NCBI GenBank assembly: GCA_910586555.1
Contig: CAJUJY010000070.1
Location: 1-17,239, forward strand
DNA from: an uncultured Lachnospiraceae bacterium
GTDB lineage: Bacteria > Bacillota > Clostridia > Lachnospirales > Lachnospiraceae
Reading direction: 5' to 3'
DNA length: 17,239 nt
Under the pieces are notes generated by a model. It saw only the letters and a program-made list of their open reading frames with translations. It was not told the origin of the DNA and did not search any database. Shown here in pieces: positions 1 through 7,874 of this stretch; the stretch's first letter is position 1; the number at the start of each line of letters is the position of its first letter. The position numbers were made by a program, and so were the translations under genes.

Positions 1-209
1 TCGGCAATTCATTCAAAAAATTCATTTCAGGTCTTGACTTTTAATAGTTAGTCTTTTAATTATAAATAAAAACTTAAAGCAACGTGCAATGGGCTTATTT
101 TAATATACCAGGCAGATAAATTCAAGATTAAAAAGGATTAAAAATTCCTATAATTATTTTTGTTACAGATATTTTTAAGGCATTGCAGGCTGCAAATATT
201 ATTTAACTA

Positions 210-237
210 TTGTTTTTTATAATAATTCATGTATAAT
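210..237 (+). promoter_or_regulatory. Sigma-A-type promoter for the glycan operon
   Basis: A TTGTTT box at 210-215, a 16-base spacer and a consensus TATAAT at 232-237 predict a start near 244, about 35 bases before the first gene. The rest of 1-278 is AT-rich and no gene is seen. A second TTGACT at 34-39 lacks a well-placed -10 box. The gene's ribosome binding site AGGAGGT lies at 268-274. Confidence 0.55.
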
Positions 238-278
238 ATACTTTGGTATTTATTATATATTTTACATAGGAGGTAAGA

Positions 279-2144
279 ATGGCTAGCTATAATATAAGCA
301 ACAGAAACCGAAAGGATAAAGAGGAAAAGCCCTTTTCTTTTTTCCTGTTATTCCCAGTTATAGCGGTTTTAGCAATAATCCCGCTTATTACATTTTATTA
401 TGAATACGAAACAAAACTTGACCAGTTTGAATGGTATACAGGTAATGCCAAAACCGCTGACTTTTTTCTGCGGTACAAAACAGTGGCACTTATTATTATA
501 TCAATTTATATGGTATTTGCTGTTATATATATGGTGCTTGGTGAAGAGAGGAAATTTGCCTGGGATAAGAAACTTATACCCCTTCTTGCCTATGCTGTTA
601 TTTCATTTATCTCAGCTATTGCTTCCAAATACTCATATTTCTCATTTAACGGGATATATGAACAGTTTGAGCCAGTATGGATACTTATTGGATATTTTAT
701 AATTGTATACTACTGTTTCTTTATATTCCAGGGGGAAACTGTATTAAGACGTACTATGAAATGGTTTATAGCAGGCATTTCAGTAATGGCAGCACTTGGT
801 TTAAGCCAGGCATTCCATCATGACTTCCTGCGTACAGAATTTGGACAGAAGCTTATTTCACCAGAAGGCGGGCTTGAATTTAAATTTGAAATAGGACGTG
901 CATACCTTACATTGTACAATCCTAACTATGTAGGCTTTTATGCAACCCTTATTGTACCTTTGCTTGTTGCGCTTATATTTACAACTAAAAAAATATGGAG
1001 CCGCATTGGTTATGGCTTCCTTGCTGTTTCTCTTGTAATTATACTTTTCTCCTCACAGTCACGTGCAGGTGTTGTTACAATAATACTTTCACTATTGCTT
1101 ATGCTTATATGTATGCGTAAGGTATTTATTAAAAACTGGAAAATAACTGTTACAGCAGTTGCTGTATTTGCAGTGGCATTTATTGGAATAAATGTATTAA
1201 ACCAGAATATACTTATTGACCGTATGAAATCAATGTTTTCTACTGCCCCTGAAGTACATGTGCTGGAAAGCATTGTTACTAATGATGATAATGTTACTAT
1301 TAGATATAATGGCAATACAGTTGTATTTAAAACAGAACAGGATGAATATGGCAATGATATTTTTACTGTTGAAGATAGTACTGGAACGCCTGTAACATAC
1401 AATTATTCAGAAGAAAGCACATCTTATATAATAGATGATGCACGTTTTCCTTTTACATTTGCATCAGTAAGGGCTAAAGATTTTTATGGTTTTTCAGTTA
1501 CTATTGACGGGCAGCCATGGTACTTTTCAAACCTTATGAAAGCAAATAATAAAACATATTATGCACTTGGTGCAGGCATGGCATTAATGAAACTTACAGA
1601 ACAGGAAAAATCCCTTGATTTCCTTGAAAACCATTACCATTTTGCAAATGGCCGTGGTTATATATGGGCAAGAACCCTGCCGCTTTTAAAGAAATATTTC
1701 TTCCTTGGTTCAGGCCCTGAAACATTTGTAATTGCATTTCCAAATAATGACCTGGTAGGCTTATATAATTCATGGCACCAGAATGAAATTGTAACAAAAC
1801 CGCACTGCATGTATTTACAGACCGCTGTACAGACTGGTGTGCCTTCATTAATTGCAATGCTTATATTTTTCATACTGTATATTATAAACAGCATGTCTAT
1901 ATACTGGAAAAACAGTTATGAAGGATACCTGCCTAAAGTGGGTGTAGCTATATTTACAAGTTCCATTGGTTATATGATACTTGCACTTACCAATGACTCA
2001 TGTGTTGCAACATCACCTATATTCTATGCATTAATAGGCATAGGGCTTGGAATTAATTACAGGCTGAAAAAAGATATTGAAAAAACGCAGAAAAATACAG
2101 ATACTACAGATACTAATAAAGTTAATATTGAAAAGCAGGCATAA
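279..2144 (+). CDS. O-antigen ligase / polymerase-like membrane protein
   Basis: A 621-residue polytopic membrane protein of the O-antigen ligase (Wzy/WaaL-like) superfamily, likely joining or polymerising lipid-linked glycans on the outer face of the membrane. About a dozen hydrophobic segments are visible. Family landmarks are NPNYVGF (215-220), SQSRAG (259-264), GRGYIWAR (458-465), GSGPETF (477-483) and the KPHCMYLQ motif whose H509 matches the conserved loop histidine of the ligases. The ATG follows AGGAGGT with a 4-base gap. Unusually, roughly residues 320-455 form a hydrophilic insertion of strand-like sequence between membrane segments, presumably extracellular. The C-terminal tail (596-621) is polar and threonine/asparagine-rich. 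The glycosyltransferase gene follows after two bases, so the two are co-transcribed. The exact glycan is unknown. Confidence 0.8.
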   Translation: MASYNISNRNRKDKEEKPFSFFLLFPVIAVLAIIPLITFYYEYETKLDQFEWYTGNAKTADFFLRYKTVALIIISIYMVFAVIYMVLGEERKFAWDKKLIPLLAYAVISFISAIASKYSYFSFNGIYEQFEPVWILIGYFIIVYYCFFIFQGETVLRRTMKWFIAGISVMAALGLSQAFHHDFLRTEFGQKLISPEGGLEFKFEIGRAYLTLYNPNYVGFYATLIVPLLVALIFTTKKIWSRIGYGFLAVSLVIILFSSQSRAGVVTIILSLLLMLICMRKVFIKNWKITVTAVAVFAVAFIGINVLNQNILIDRMKSMFSTAPEVHVLESIVTNDDNVTIRYNGNTVVFKTEQDEYGNDIFTVEDSTGTPVTYNYSEESTSYIIDDARFPFTFASVRAKDFYGFSVTIDGQPWYFSNLMKANNKTYYALGAGMALMKLTEQEKSLDFLENHYHFANGRGYIWARTLPLLKKYFFLGSGPETFVIAFPNNDLVGLYNSWHQNEIVTKPHCMYLQTAVQTGVPSLIAMLIFFILYIINSMSIYWKNSYEGYLPKVGVAIFTSSIGYMILALTNDSCVATSPIFYALIGIGLGINYRLKKDIEKTQKNTDTTDTNKVNIEKQA

Positions 2145-2146
2145 TT

Positions 2147-3313
2147 ATGAATATTTTATATCCACAGTGGAAAAGTTTTGGTGTAGAAGATATAACAGAA
2201 GCATTTGTAACGCTTGGGCATACTGTTACAGACTACCCTTATGAGCCTAAAAATTACCGTATTGATCCAAAGTATAAATCAGAAATTAAAAAATATATAC
2301 GTACACATAGCACAGACCTTGTATTTACATCAAATTATTTTCCTGTAATATCAGATGCCTGCAATGAAACAGGTATCCCTTATATATCATGGTGTTATGA
2401 CAGCCCGCTTGTACTTGTATATTCAAAGACGGTTTTTAACCCATGCAACAGGATATTTATTTTTGACTCACAAATGGTTTATGATCTTTACTGCCTGGGT
2501 GTTAAAAATGTATTTTACATGCCTATGGCAGTTAATGCAAAAAGGCTTGCAAAAATGTCAGCAACACCAGCACAGAAAAAAATTGTAGAATCTGATGTTT
2601 CTTTTGTAGGTTCAATGTATACCGAAAAGCATACACTTTATGACAGGATTGAAGGACTTGATGAATATACACGTGGTTATATTGAAGGGGTAATGGCTTC
2701 ACAAATGCTTGTGTATGGCTGTAATTTTGTTGAAGAAACCTTATCCCCTGCCATAATGGAAAACCTTCAAAAAGCAATGCCGCTTGATACTAATATTGGA
2801 GGGCTTGAAACACCAGGCTACACATATGCCAATTACTTTCTGTGCAGGAAGATTACACAGACAGAAAGAACAGAAATATTAGATGGCATAAGCAGGCGTT
2901 TTAAAGATATAACCATTAAGCTTTATACTCCTAAAGAAACCCCGTTCCTTCAAAATATACAAAATATGGGTACTGTGCACTATATGTATGAAATGCCGCT
3001 AGTCTTCCAGAACAGCAAAATAAACTTAAACATTACATTAAGGAGTATTAAGAACGGAATACCATTAAGGGCAATGGATATAATGGGCGCTGGAGGCTTC
3101 CTGCTTACTAACTGCCAGAATGACTTTGACAGGCATTTTATAGACGGGGAGGACTTTGCCAGTTATTCATGCAGGGAAGATTTATATAATAAAATCCAGT
3201 ACTACCTTAAACATGATGACGAACGCAGGGATATTGCAAGAAACGGGTGTAAAAGGGTAAGGGAAGAACACACATATGAAAAAAGGGTTGAAGAAATGCT
3301 TGGGACAATATAA
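2147..3313 (+). CDS. CgeB/DUF3880-type glycosyltransferase
   Basis: A 388-residue cytosolic protein resembling the CgeB group of GT-B glycosyltransferases: an N-terminal DUF3880-like half (about 1-145, with TSNYFPVISD and SWCYDSP), then VSFVGSMY (151-158) opening the second Rossmann half. The C-terminal nucleotide-sugar site region contains INLNITLRS (292-300), GIPLRAMDIMGAGGF (304-318) and the tail EEHTYEKRVEEML. No membrane segment or signal peptide is seen. It starts two bases after the membrane glycan polymerase/ligase and has only a weak ribosome binding site (AGCAGG inside the previous gene's end), so translation is probably coupled. Together the pair suggests synthesis and surface transfer of a glycan. 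CgeB itself acts in the spore coat, but nothing here shows a link to spores. Donor and acceptor cannot be told. Confidence 0.75.
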   Translation: MNILYPQWKSFGVEDITEAFVTLGHTVTDYPYEPKNYRIDPKYKSEIKKYIRTHSTDLVFTSNYFPVISDACNETGIPYISWCYDSPLVLVYSKTVFNPCNRIFIFDSQMVYDLYCLGVKNVFYMPMAVNAKRLAKMSATPAQKKIVESDVSFVGSMYTEKHTLYDRIEGLDEYTRGYIEGVMASQMLVYGCNFVEETLSPAIMENLQKAMPLDTNIGGLETPGYTYANYFLCRKITQTERTEILDGISRRFKDITIKLYTPKETPFLQNIQNMGTVHYMYEMPLVFQNSKINLNITLRSIKNGIPLRAMDIMGAGGFLLTNCQNDFDRHFIDGEDFASYSCREDLYNKIQYYLKHDDERRDIARNGCKRVREEHTYEKRVEEMLGTI

Positions 3314-3320
3314 TTTATTA

Positions 3321-3355
3321 AAACTGGCAGGGGATAAACTATCTCCTGCCAGTTT
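3321..3355. terminator. Two-way intrinsic terminator between convergent genes
   Basis: A near-perfect hairpin of 15 pairs (3321-3335 with 3341-3355, one G-T pair) and a 5-base loop sits between the glycosyltransferase stop and the Hsp90 gene stop. The flanks are AT-rich rather than clean T-runs. It can serve both converging units. Confidence 0.75.
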
Positions 3356-3378
3356 CTATATTTAAGGCTATGTCTTGT

Positions 3379-5916
3379 TTACAGGCTGTATTCAATAAGA
3401 TTTAAAAGTTCTTTATTAAGAACCTTTAATTCCCCTCCTCTTAATGGGTGTCCTCCTGCAAGAAGTGCCTGTACATACAAAACACTTAAAATGCTTTTTA
3501 ACATTTCTTCATCATTTATCTGTACAAGCCGCTGTACTAAAGGACTGTTAAGGTTTAAGTACAGCATGGCAAGCGGTCTTTCCTCTACGCTGTCTATTAG
3601 TGAAGAAAGTGCATCAGAAAATATATTGTGGCTGCTTTCCTTTGCTGACTGTAACTGCCTTAAAAACTGTACTTCATCACTTATTGAATAGAGCACTGGC
3701 AAATCCATTGGAAGAAAACGCCTTACGCTTGCCTTACAGTCAAACTGGCTTAGTGCCTGGCTTGCAATAGTTTCTAAAAGTTCTGTGCGCTGGCATTCAA
3801 ATGGATATAACTCTTCCATTACAAGATCCATGCTGTCTTCCTGGAATGGTTCTAATGGAAGTGAATACATGTTTGCAAGCTTCCTTACAAGTTCTTCATC
3901 ATTTGTATACCCTGTACATATTAAAAGCCTGCCCTGTGCCATAAAAACAGGCCTTAACTGCTTAAACCTTGGAACGGAACTAATCCATTCTGCTACTCCA
4001 GCCTGCTTTAAAAACAGTCCTGTCCGTGTCCCCTCACTTGTTTCAAATGGCAGGTAATCTACAAATAATTTAAAAAGCCTGTCATCCCATACAGACATTG
4101 ACTTAATAGCCTGTACATGGGTATTTACAATAGTTTCAAGACGGAGTTCTTCACCATTATGTGCCATACCCTCAAGATAATCACTTATAGCATTTTCAAA
4201 TTCTTTTCTTGCCTCCAGAAGTGCATTGTCTTCATAAAAATCTTCACGTGACGCAGTAGGACGCAAATTCCTTGTATTTAAAAAACAACGCAGGAAAAAT
4301 GCCCATGAAGGCAGCAGCGTATTACCTTCTTCTGTAAGGAGCATCTGTTTTAAATAAATACGGTGGCCGCTCTTAATTGATGAATCTGTACGGTATGATA
4401 AAATATATGCTACACCACTAAGATGTGGTGTCTGTATTGGTATTGCATCTAAAAATTCTTCATCAAAAAGCCAGTTGCCAAATGATAAAAGCTGGCTGCG
4501 TCCTATGCCCGAAAAGTCAGAAGGAACATTATTAAGCCTTTCAGGGTTTCCTGACATATATACAGGTACTGGAAGGGCAAGCCCGTAATATCTTGCCAGT
4601 TCTGCTATTTTTTCCTTATTGAAATAATGTTCTTCACCCTTTTTAGCCTTAAGTATTACAGTTGTGCCAAAAGCCATATCTGCCTTGTATGTAGTATAGT
4701 CTGCGCCAAGCGGTTCCAATGTATAAGTCCCGTCTGGAAAACCTGTCCATATATGCGCCTGGCTTCCATCTGATGGTATTGTATGTACTACTATAGAATC
4801 GGACACCATAAAGCATGATAAAAGGCCTATCCCAAACCTTCCTATATAATCTTCTGGAATCTGCCCGTTTACAAGCTGTGTCTTGGAAGACTGCCCTATT
4901 ACAGCAAGAAAACGGTGTATTTCTTCTTCATTAAGGCCAGATCCGTTATCAGAAAACTGTATGCTCTTGCCTGGTACAACATTAATTGTAATAACACCCC
5001 CGTTCCATCCAGGCTGCTTTTTCTGGCGCATTGTAATAGCATCAACACCATTTTGTAAAAGTTCCCTTATAAATACATCAGGACTTTTATATAAATGGTT
5101 AGACAATATATCTAACATTCCGCCAAGATTTACCTGGAAATGGTACTTTTTTTCTTCCACTTCTTTTTTCACAGTATCTGCTGGAAGCTGTGGAATAATT
5201 TTTTTTTGCTGTAAACCTGGCAGGTCTTCTGTTGTATTATCTTGTATGCTGGCATTCTCTGCGCTGCTGCTATGTCCTGTTATATCTTTTTTTCCTTTAA
5301 CTGCTGTATCTGGCAGGCCTGTTTTAAATATACTATCTTCTGTAACTTGCTTATTATCCTCTGTATAAACACTGCAAGGAAAAAAACTTGTACTAAATCC
5401 AAGCGCTTTTATAAAATCCTTTATCTGCCATACACTATAACCATGCATATCATCTTTATATGCTTTTTCACAAAAACCATCTTCCAGTTCTTCCCAGAAA
5501 AGCAAGTACTGGCTGACTTTTGCGGCTGGCACATCAAATACTTCTGACAATATCTTTGCATTGCCTGCCATTTTTAAGGCTTCATCTTTACTAACATCAC
5601 CAAAATAATCTGGTATAGGACAGAATACATCTTTTTTTTCACCATTATCATAAAGATAATATCCCCAGAAGTCATCATCATAAATATAACAAAGAAGCAC
5701 AACACCCTTTGCTTCCTTTGATAAAGCAGCAGCAAGCTGGTTATGCCCACAGACATCTTCATTAAACTTTACTGCTGTACCTTTAGGGCCTGTACTTATA
5801 ATGCACTCCTCTGGTATAATTCCGAAATTATTGTTGCTTGCAATGTTTTTTAAATATTTTTTTACAGGAAATGAACCTCTTCCTCTTACTATTGCAGTTT
5901 CTAAAAATAATCCCAT
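3379..5916 (-). CDS. Hsp90-family (HtpG-like) ATPase with a large N-terminal extension
   Basis: 845 residues; E. coli HtpG is about 620. An extra domain (1-185) and a charged Ser/Thr/Lys linker (186-255) come before the ATPase. The GHKL nucleotide site is intact: FIRELLQNGVDA (E285, N289, D292), SDNGSGL (D323, G325, G327), GRFGIG (359-364) and GTT (417-419). The middle domain carries TASRED, whose R557 matches the catalytic arginine of Hsp90. The last 35 residues (LYVQALLAGG... ending in LNLIEYSL) resemble the HtpG dimerisation tail. The ATPase cycle should therefore work. The N-terminal part, with DDDFWGYYLYDNG (80-92), is not recognised. The ATG is supported by AAAGGGGA at 5923-5930. The TPR-like gene ends 24 bases upstream, so they form one operon. 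No CIRCE heat-shock operator was seen. Confidence 0.88.
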   Translation of the reverse strand: MGLFLETAIVRGRGSFPVKKYLKNIASNNNFGIIPEECIISTGPKGTAVKFNEDVCGHNQLAAALSKEAKGVVLLCYIYDDDFWGYYLYDNGEKKDVFCPIPDYFGDVSKDEALKMAGNAKILSEVFDVPAAKVSQYLLFWEELEDGFCEKAYKDDMHGYSVWQIKDFIKALGFSTSFFPCSVYTEDNKQVTEDSIFKTGLPDTAVKGKKDITGHSSSAENASIQDNTTEDLPGLQQKKIIPQLPADTVKKEVEEKKYHFQVNLGGMLDILSNHLYKSPDVFIRELLQNGVDAITMRQKKQPGWNGGVITINVVPGKSIQFSDNGSGLNEEEIHRFLAVIGQSSKTQLVNGQIPEDYIGRFGIGLLSCFMVSDSIVVHTIPSDGSQAHIWTGFPDGTYTLEPLGADYTTYKADMAFGTTVILKAKKGEEHYFNKEKIAELARYYGLALPVPVYMSGNPERLNNVPSDFSGIGRSQLLSFGNWLFDEEFLDAIPIQTPHLSGVAYILSYRTDSSIKSGHRIYLKQMLLTEEGNTLLPSWAFFLRCFLNTRNLRPTASREDFYEDNALLEARKEFENAISDYLEGMAHNGEELRLETIVNTHVQAIKSMSVWDDRLFKLFVDYLPFETSEGTRTGLFLKQAGVAEWISSVPRFKQLRPVFMAQGRLLICTGYTNDEELVRKLANMYSLPLEPFQEDSMDLVMEELYPFECQRTELLETIASQALSQFDCKASVRRFLPMDLPVLYSISDEVQFLRQLQSAKESSHNIFSDALSSLIDSVEERPLAMLYLNLNSPLVQRLVQINDEEMLKSILSVLYVQALLAGGHPLRGGELKVLNKELLNLIEYSL

Positions 5917-5940
5917 AACTTTTCCCCTTTTACTTATTAA

Positions 5941-7065
5941 TTATACTTTAATTATATAAAAACGCTGTCCCTCTTTATATCTGGCGGAACACACTACACG
6001 CTCCAGTTCTTCTGTATAATAACTTGTACCATTGCGCATATCAAAGCTTTGTGCTGTCCTTAAAGCTTCACTATAAAACCACTTTTCCATTTCTTTTATA
6101 TTATAAATGCCATCCTTCTGCCAGAAAGGTACTTTATCTGTAAGTCCTGGAATATACATTGTACTTAAGGTCTTTGCACATTCATTGCATACAGTCCATG
6201 CACCCATAAGAAAAGAAAGCCACTTTTCTTTATCCCATAATGGTTCCCATCTTATTAAAAACTTTTTTAAAAGCATTTCTGCCCTTTCCTTCGCAGTAAA
6301 TGCAAAACAGCGCATTACTGCTCCAAAATATCCAAGGTCTGTCGGGTCATTAATGTCACTTGTATTATATAATGCTTCTGCAAGCGGTACAGCCTTTTTA
6401 AGATCTTTATAATCAATGGCACGCTGTAAATAAAGCTGCCATACATTGCGTGGCACATCATGGCACTTTAACGTCCCATCTAATACAGGGCGTGCAAGGA
6501 TATCTGCCTCTGCCATATCACCAAGCCTGAAAAACAGCCTGGCCATATCAGCCTGTTCACATGCTTTGCAGTCTGAACATATATCACGCCTTGTATTTTT
6601 AAAAAGCCAGAAATATTTAAGTGCTTTATTTGTATCAATTACAGAATAAAAACGGAATAAACGCTGGTAATAAAGCCTTTTCCCGTACCTGTTATAAAAA
6701 ACCATATCTTCTAACTTCTTTATTATTTCCTCTGCCTGTACAAGTGTAATTTGTGGCAGGTAACATAAAACCTCAAGACAGTAATCTGCCATATATTCAA
6801 TACCATCAATGCCACCAGGAGGACACCACTCCTCTTCTTCTTCACGCAGGGAAATATATTCAGCAACTACAGGAAAAACCTTCCCCTGGTCACCACACCT
6901 CATAAGTTCACTAGCATACATCCATCTTAAAAACTTCTGCATATGGTGGTTTTTAATAATATCTGCACGTTGTATTAAATTATATAATGTTTCATTACGC
7001 TCCTTTGAATGTGGCATATCTAAAGTCTGTTTATAAATCTTTTCTATCTGTTCTTCCTCTGTCAT
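5941..7065 (-). CDS. TPR-like helical protein, partner gene of the Hsp90
   Basis: A 374-residue, almost entirely helical, soluble protein whose amphipathic helix pairs (for example 24-70, 105-155, 172-235, 245-290) look like a diverged tetratricopeptide solenoid. A distinctive centre reads CSDCKACEQADMARLFFRLG (163-182), followed by ARPVLDGTLKC (191-201). The cysteines C163, C166, C169 and C201 with H202 could bind a metal. From memory, similar C-x-x-C plus 'PVL.G.L.C' TPR proteins lie beside Hsp90-family genes in actinobacteria, which supports a functional pair; this was not checked. The ATG has an excellent AGGAGG at 7075-7080. It is the first gene before the Hsp90 ATPase, and TPR proteins are classical Hsp90 partners, so a co-chaperone or client-adaptor role is inferred. 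Confidence 0.65.
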   Translation of the reverse strand: MTEEEQIEKIYKQTLDMPHSKERNETLYNLIQRADIIKNHHMQKFLRWMYASELMRCGDQGKVFPVVAEYISLREEEEEWCPPGGIDGIEYMADYCLEVLCYLPQITLVQAEEIIKKLEDMVFYNRYGKRLYYQRLFRFYSVIDTNKALKYFWLFKNTRRDICSDCKACEQADMARLFFRLGDMAEADILARPVLDGTLKCHDVPRNVWQLYLQRAIDYKDLKKAVPLAEALYNTSDINDPTDLGYFGAVMRCFAFTAKERAEMLLKKFLIRWEPLWDKEKWLSFLMGAWTVCNECAKTLSTMYIPGLTDKVPFWQKDGIYNIKEMEKWFYSEALRTAQSFDMRNGTSYYTEELERVVCSARYKEGQRFYIIKV

Positions 7066-7100
7066 TATATACTGCCTCCTGTTATATCTGTACCTTTCCA

Positions 7101-7139
7101 GGTTAAAGCCTGATGGTTCTTAGTTCTGGTTAAAGCCTG
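7101..7139. repeat. 12-bp direct repeat upstream of the TPR-Hsp90 operon
   Basis: GGTTAAAGCCTG occurs at 7101-7112 and again at 7128-7139, 27 bases apart, in the 107-base gap between the phosphoesterase stop and the TPR-like start. Such spacing suits a regulator-binding site, but no clear promoter is seen in this gap, so the operon may also be read from the promoter at 8070-8098. Confidence 0.35.
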
Positions 7140-7172
7140 CCTTGGCAGCTTTTATTAGTTTTATTATACATG

Positions 7173-7847
7173 CTATAAATTCCATATATCAAGCCTGTTT
7201 AATATGCCATCTGTATCTATGCCCTGGTGTGTACTGTAAATACGGCAGATTTTTTCTGCAAGTTCCTCTTCTATACCGTTTCTTTCTGCTATTTCAGATA
7301 TTTTCCTGCCTGCTTCCATATCCCTTGACACATTTTTAACAATGCTATACATATCTTTTTGCAGGATTTTTGTTTCCTTGGCTGCATCTGCTTTTATACA
7401 ATGGATTTTCTGGACAGAAAATGTATGTTTTTCTTTATCTAATGTAATTACAGCCATTGTAACCTTGGGCCGGAAACGTCCAGGCCCGCAGCTTCCAGGG
7501 TTTAAATATAATACATTCCCTGCATATTCCTCTTTGTATATATGCGAATGTCCATATATTATTATATCAGTTTTAGAAATATCTGCTTTTATATGTTTTC
7601 TATTATGTACCATATAAAAATTAAAACCATAAAGACTTAAATATAATTCTTCTGGAATATCTGCTGCCCATTTACCATCAATATTTCCCCTTACAACATA
7701 AACAGGGGCTATTTCCTTTAACCTTAAAATTATTTCCCTGCTGCCAGTATCACCTGCATGGAATACAGCCTCACAATTTTCTGCCTGTCTTATAACTTCT
7801 TTCCTTAACTTTCCATGCGTATCCGATATAACTGCTATTTTATGCAT
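7173..7847 (-). CDS. YfcE/MJ0936-type metallophosphoesterase
   Basis: A 224-residue calcineurin-fold phosphodiesterase. All metal-site motifs are present: SDTHG (D9, H11), AGDTG (D33), RGNID (N55), VHN (H81) and GHSH (H100, H102), plus the family NPGS (116-119). Members hydrolyse phosphodiesters with Mn or similar metals; the natural substrate is usually unknown. The reading frame is open to an ATG at 7868, but the ATG at 7847 is chosen because AAGGGGTG (7852-7859) lies just upstream and the family begins at MHKIAVISDTHG. About 60 residues after the usual end form a helical tail (155-224, with SEIAERNGIEEELAEKICRI) not found in E. coli YfcE. The gene is preceded by the structured RNA element at 7875-8062 and its promoter. 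The TPR-Hsp90 operon follows. Confidence 0.85.
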   Translation of the reverse strand: MHKIAVISDTHGKLRKEVIRQAENCEAVFHAGDTGSREIILRLKEIAPVYVVRGNIDGKWAADIPEELYLSLYGFNFYMVHNRKHIKADISKTDIIIYGHSHIYKEEYAGNVLYLNPGSCGPGRFRPKVTMAVITLDKEKHTFSVQKIHCIKADAAKETKILQKDMYSIVKNVSRDMEAGRKISEIAERNGIEEELAEKICRIYSTHQGIDTDGILNRLDIWNL

Positions 7848-7874
7848 AAAACACCCCTTAAGCTGCATTTTTTA

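Noticed and set aside
4883..5368. 161-codon plus-strand frame inside the Hsp90 gene
   Set aside because: It is the antisense shadow of the ATPase domain, with no start signal and no recognisable protein features.
7134..7151. Hairpin CTGC-CTTG-GCAG followed by T-rich bases as a terminator
   Set aside because: Only four pairs on the plus strand, with no plus-strand gene to end; the minus strand lacks a T-run.
3379..7172. CIRCE-type heat-shock operator for the Hsp90 operon
   Set aside because: No TTAGCACTC-N9-GAGTGCTAA or close variant is seen in the gaps before either gene.
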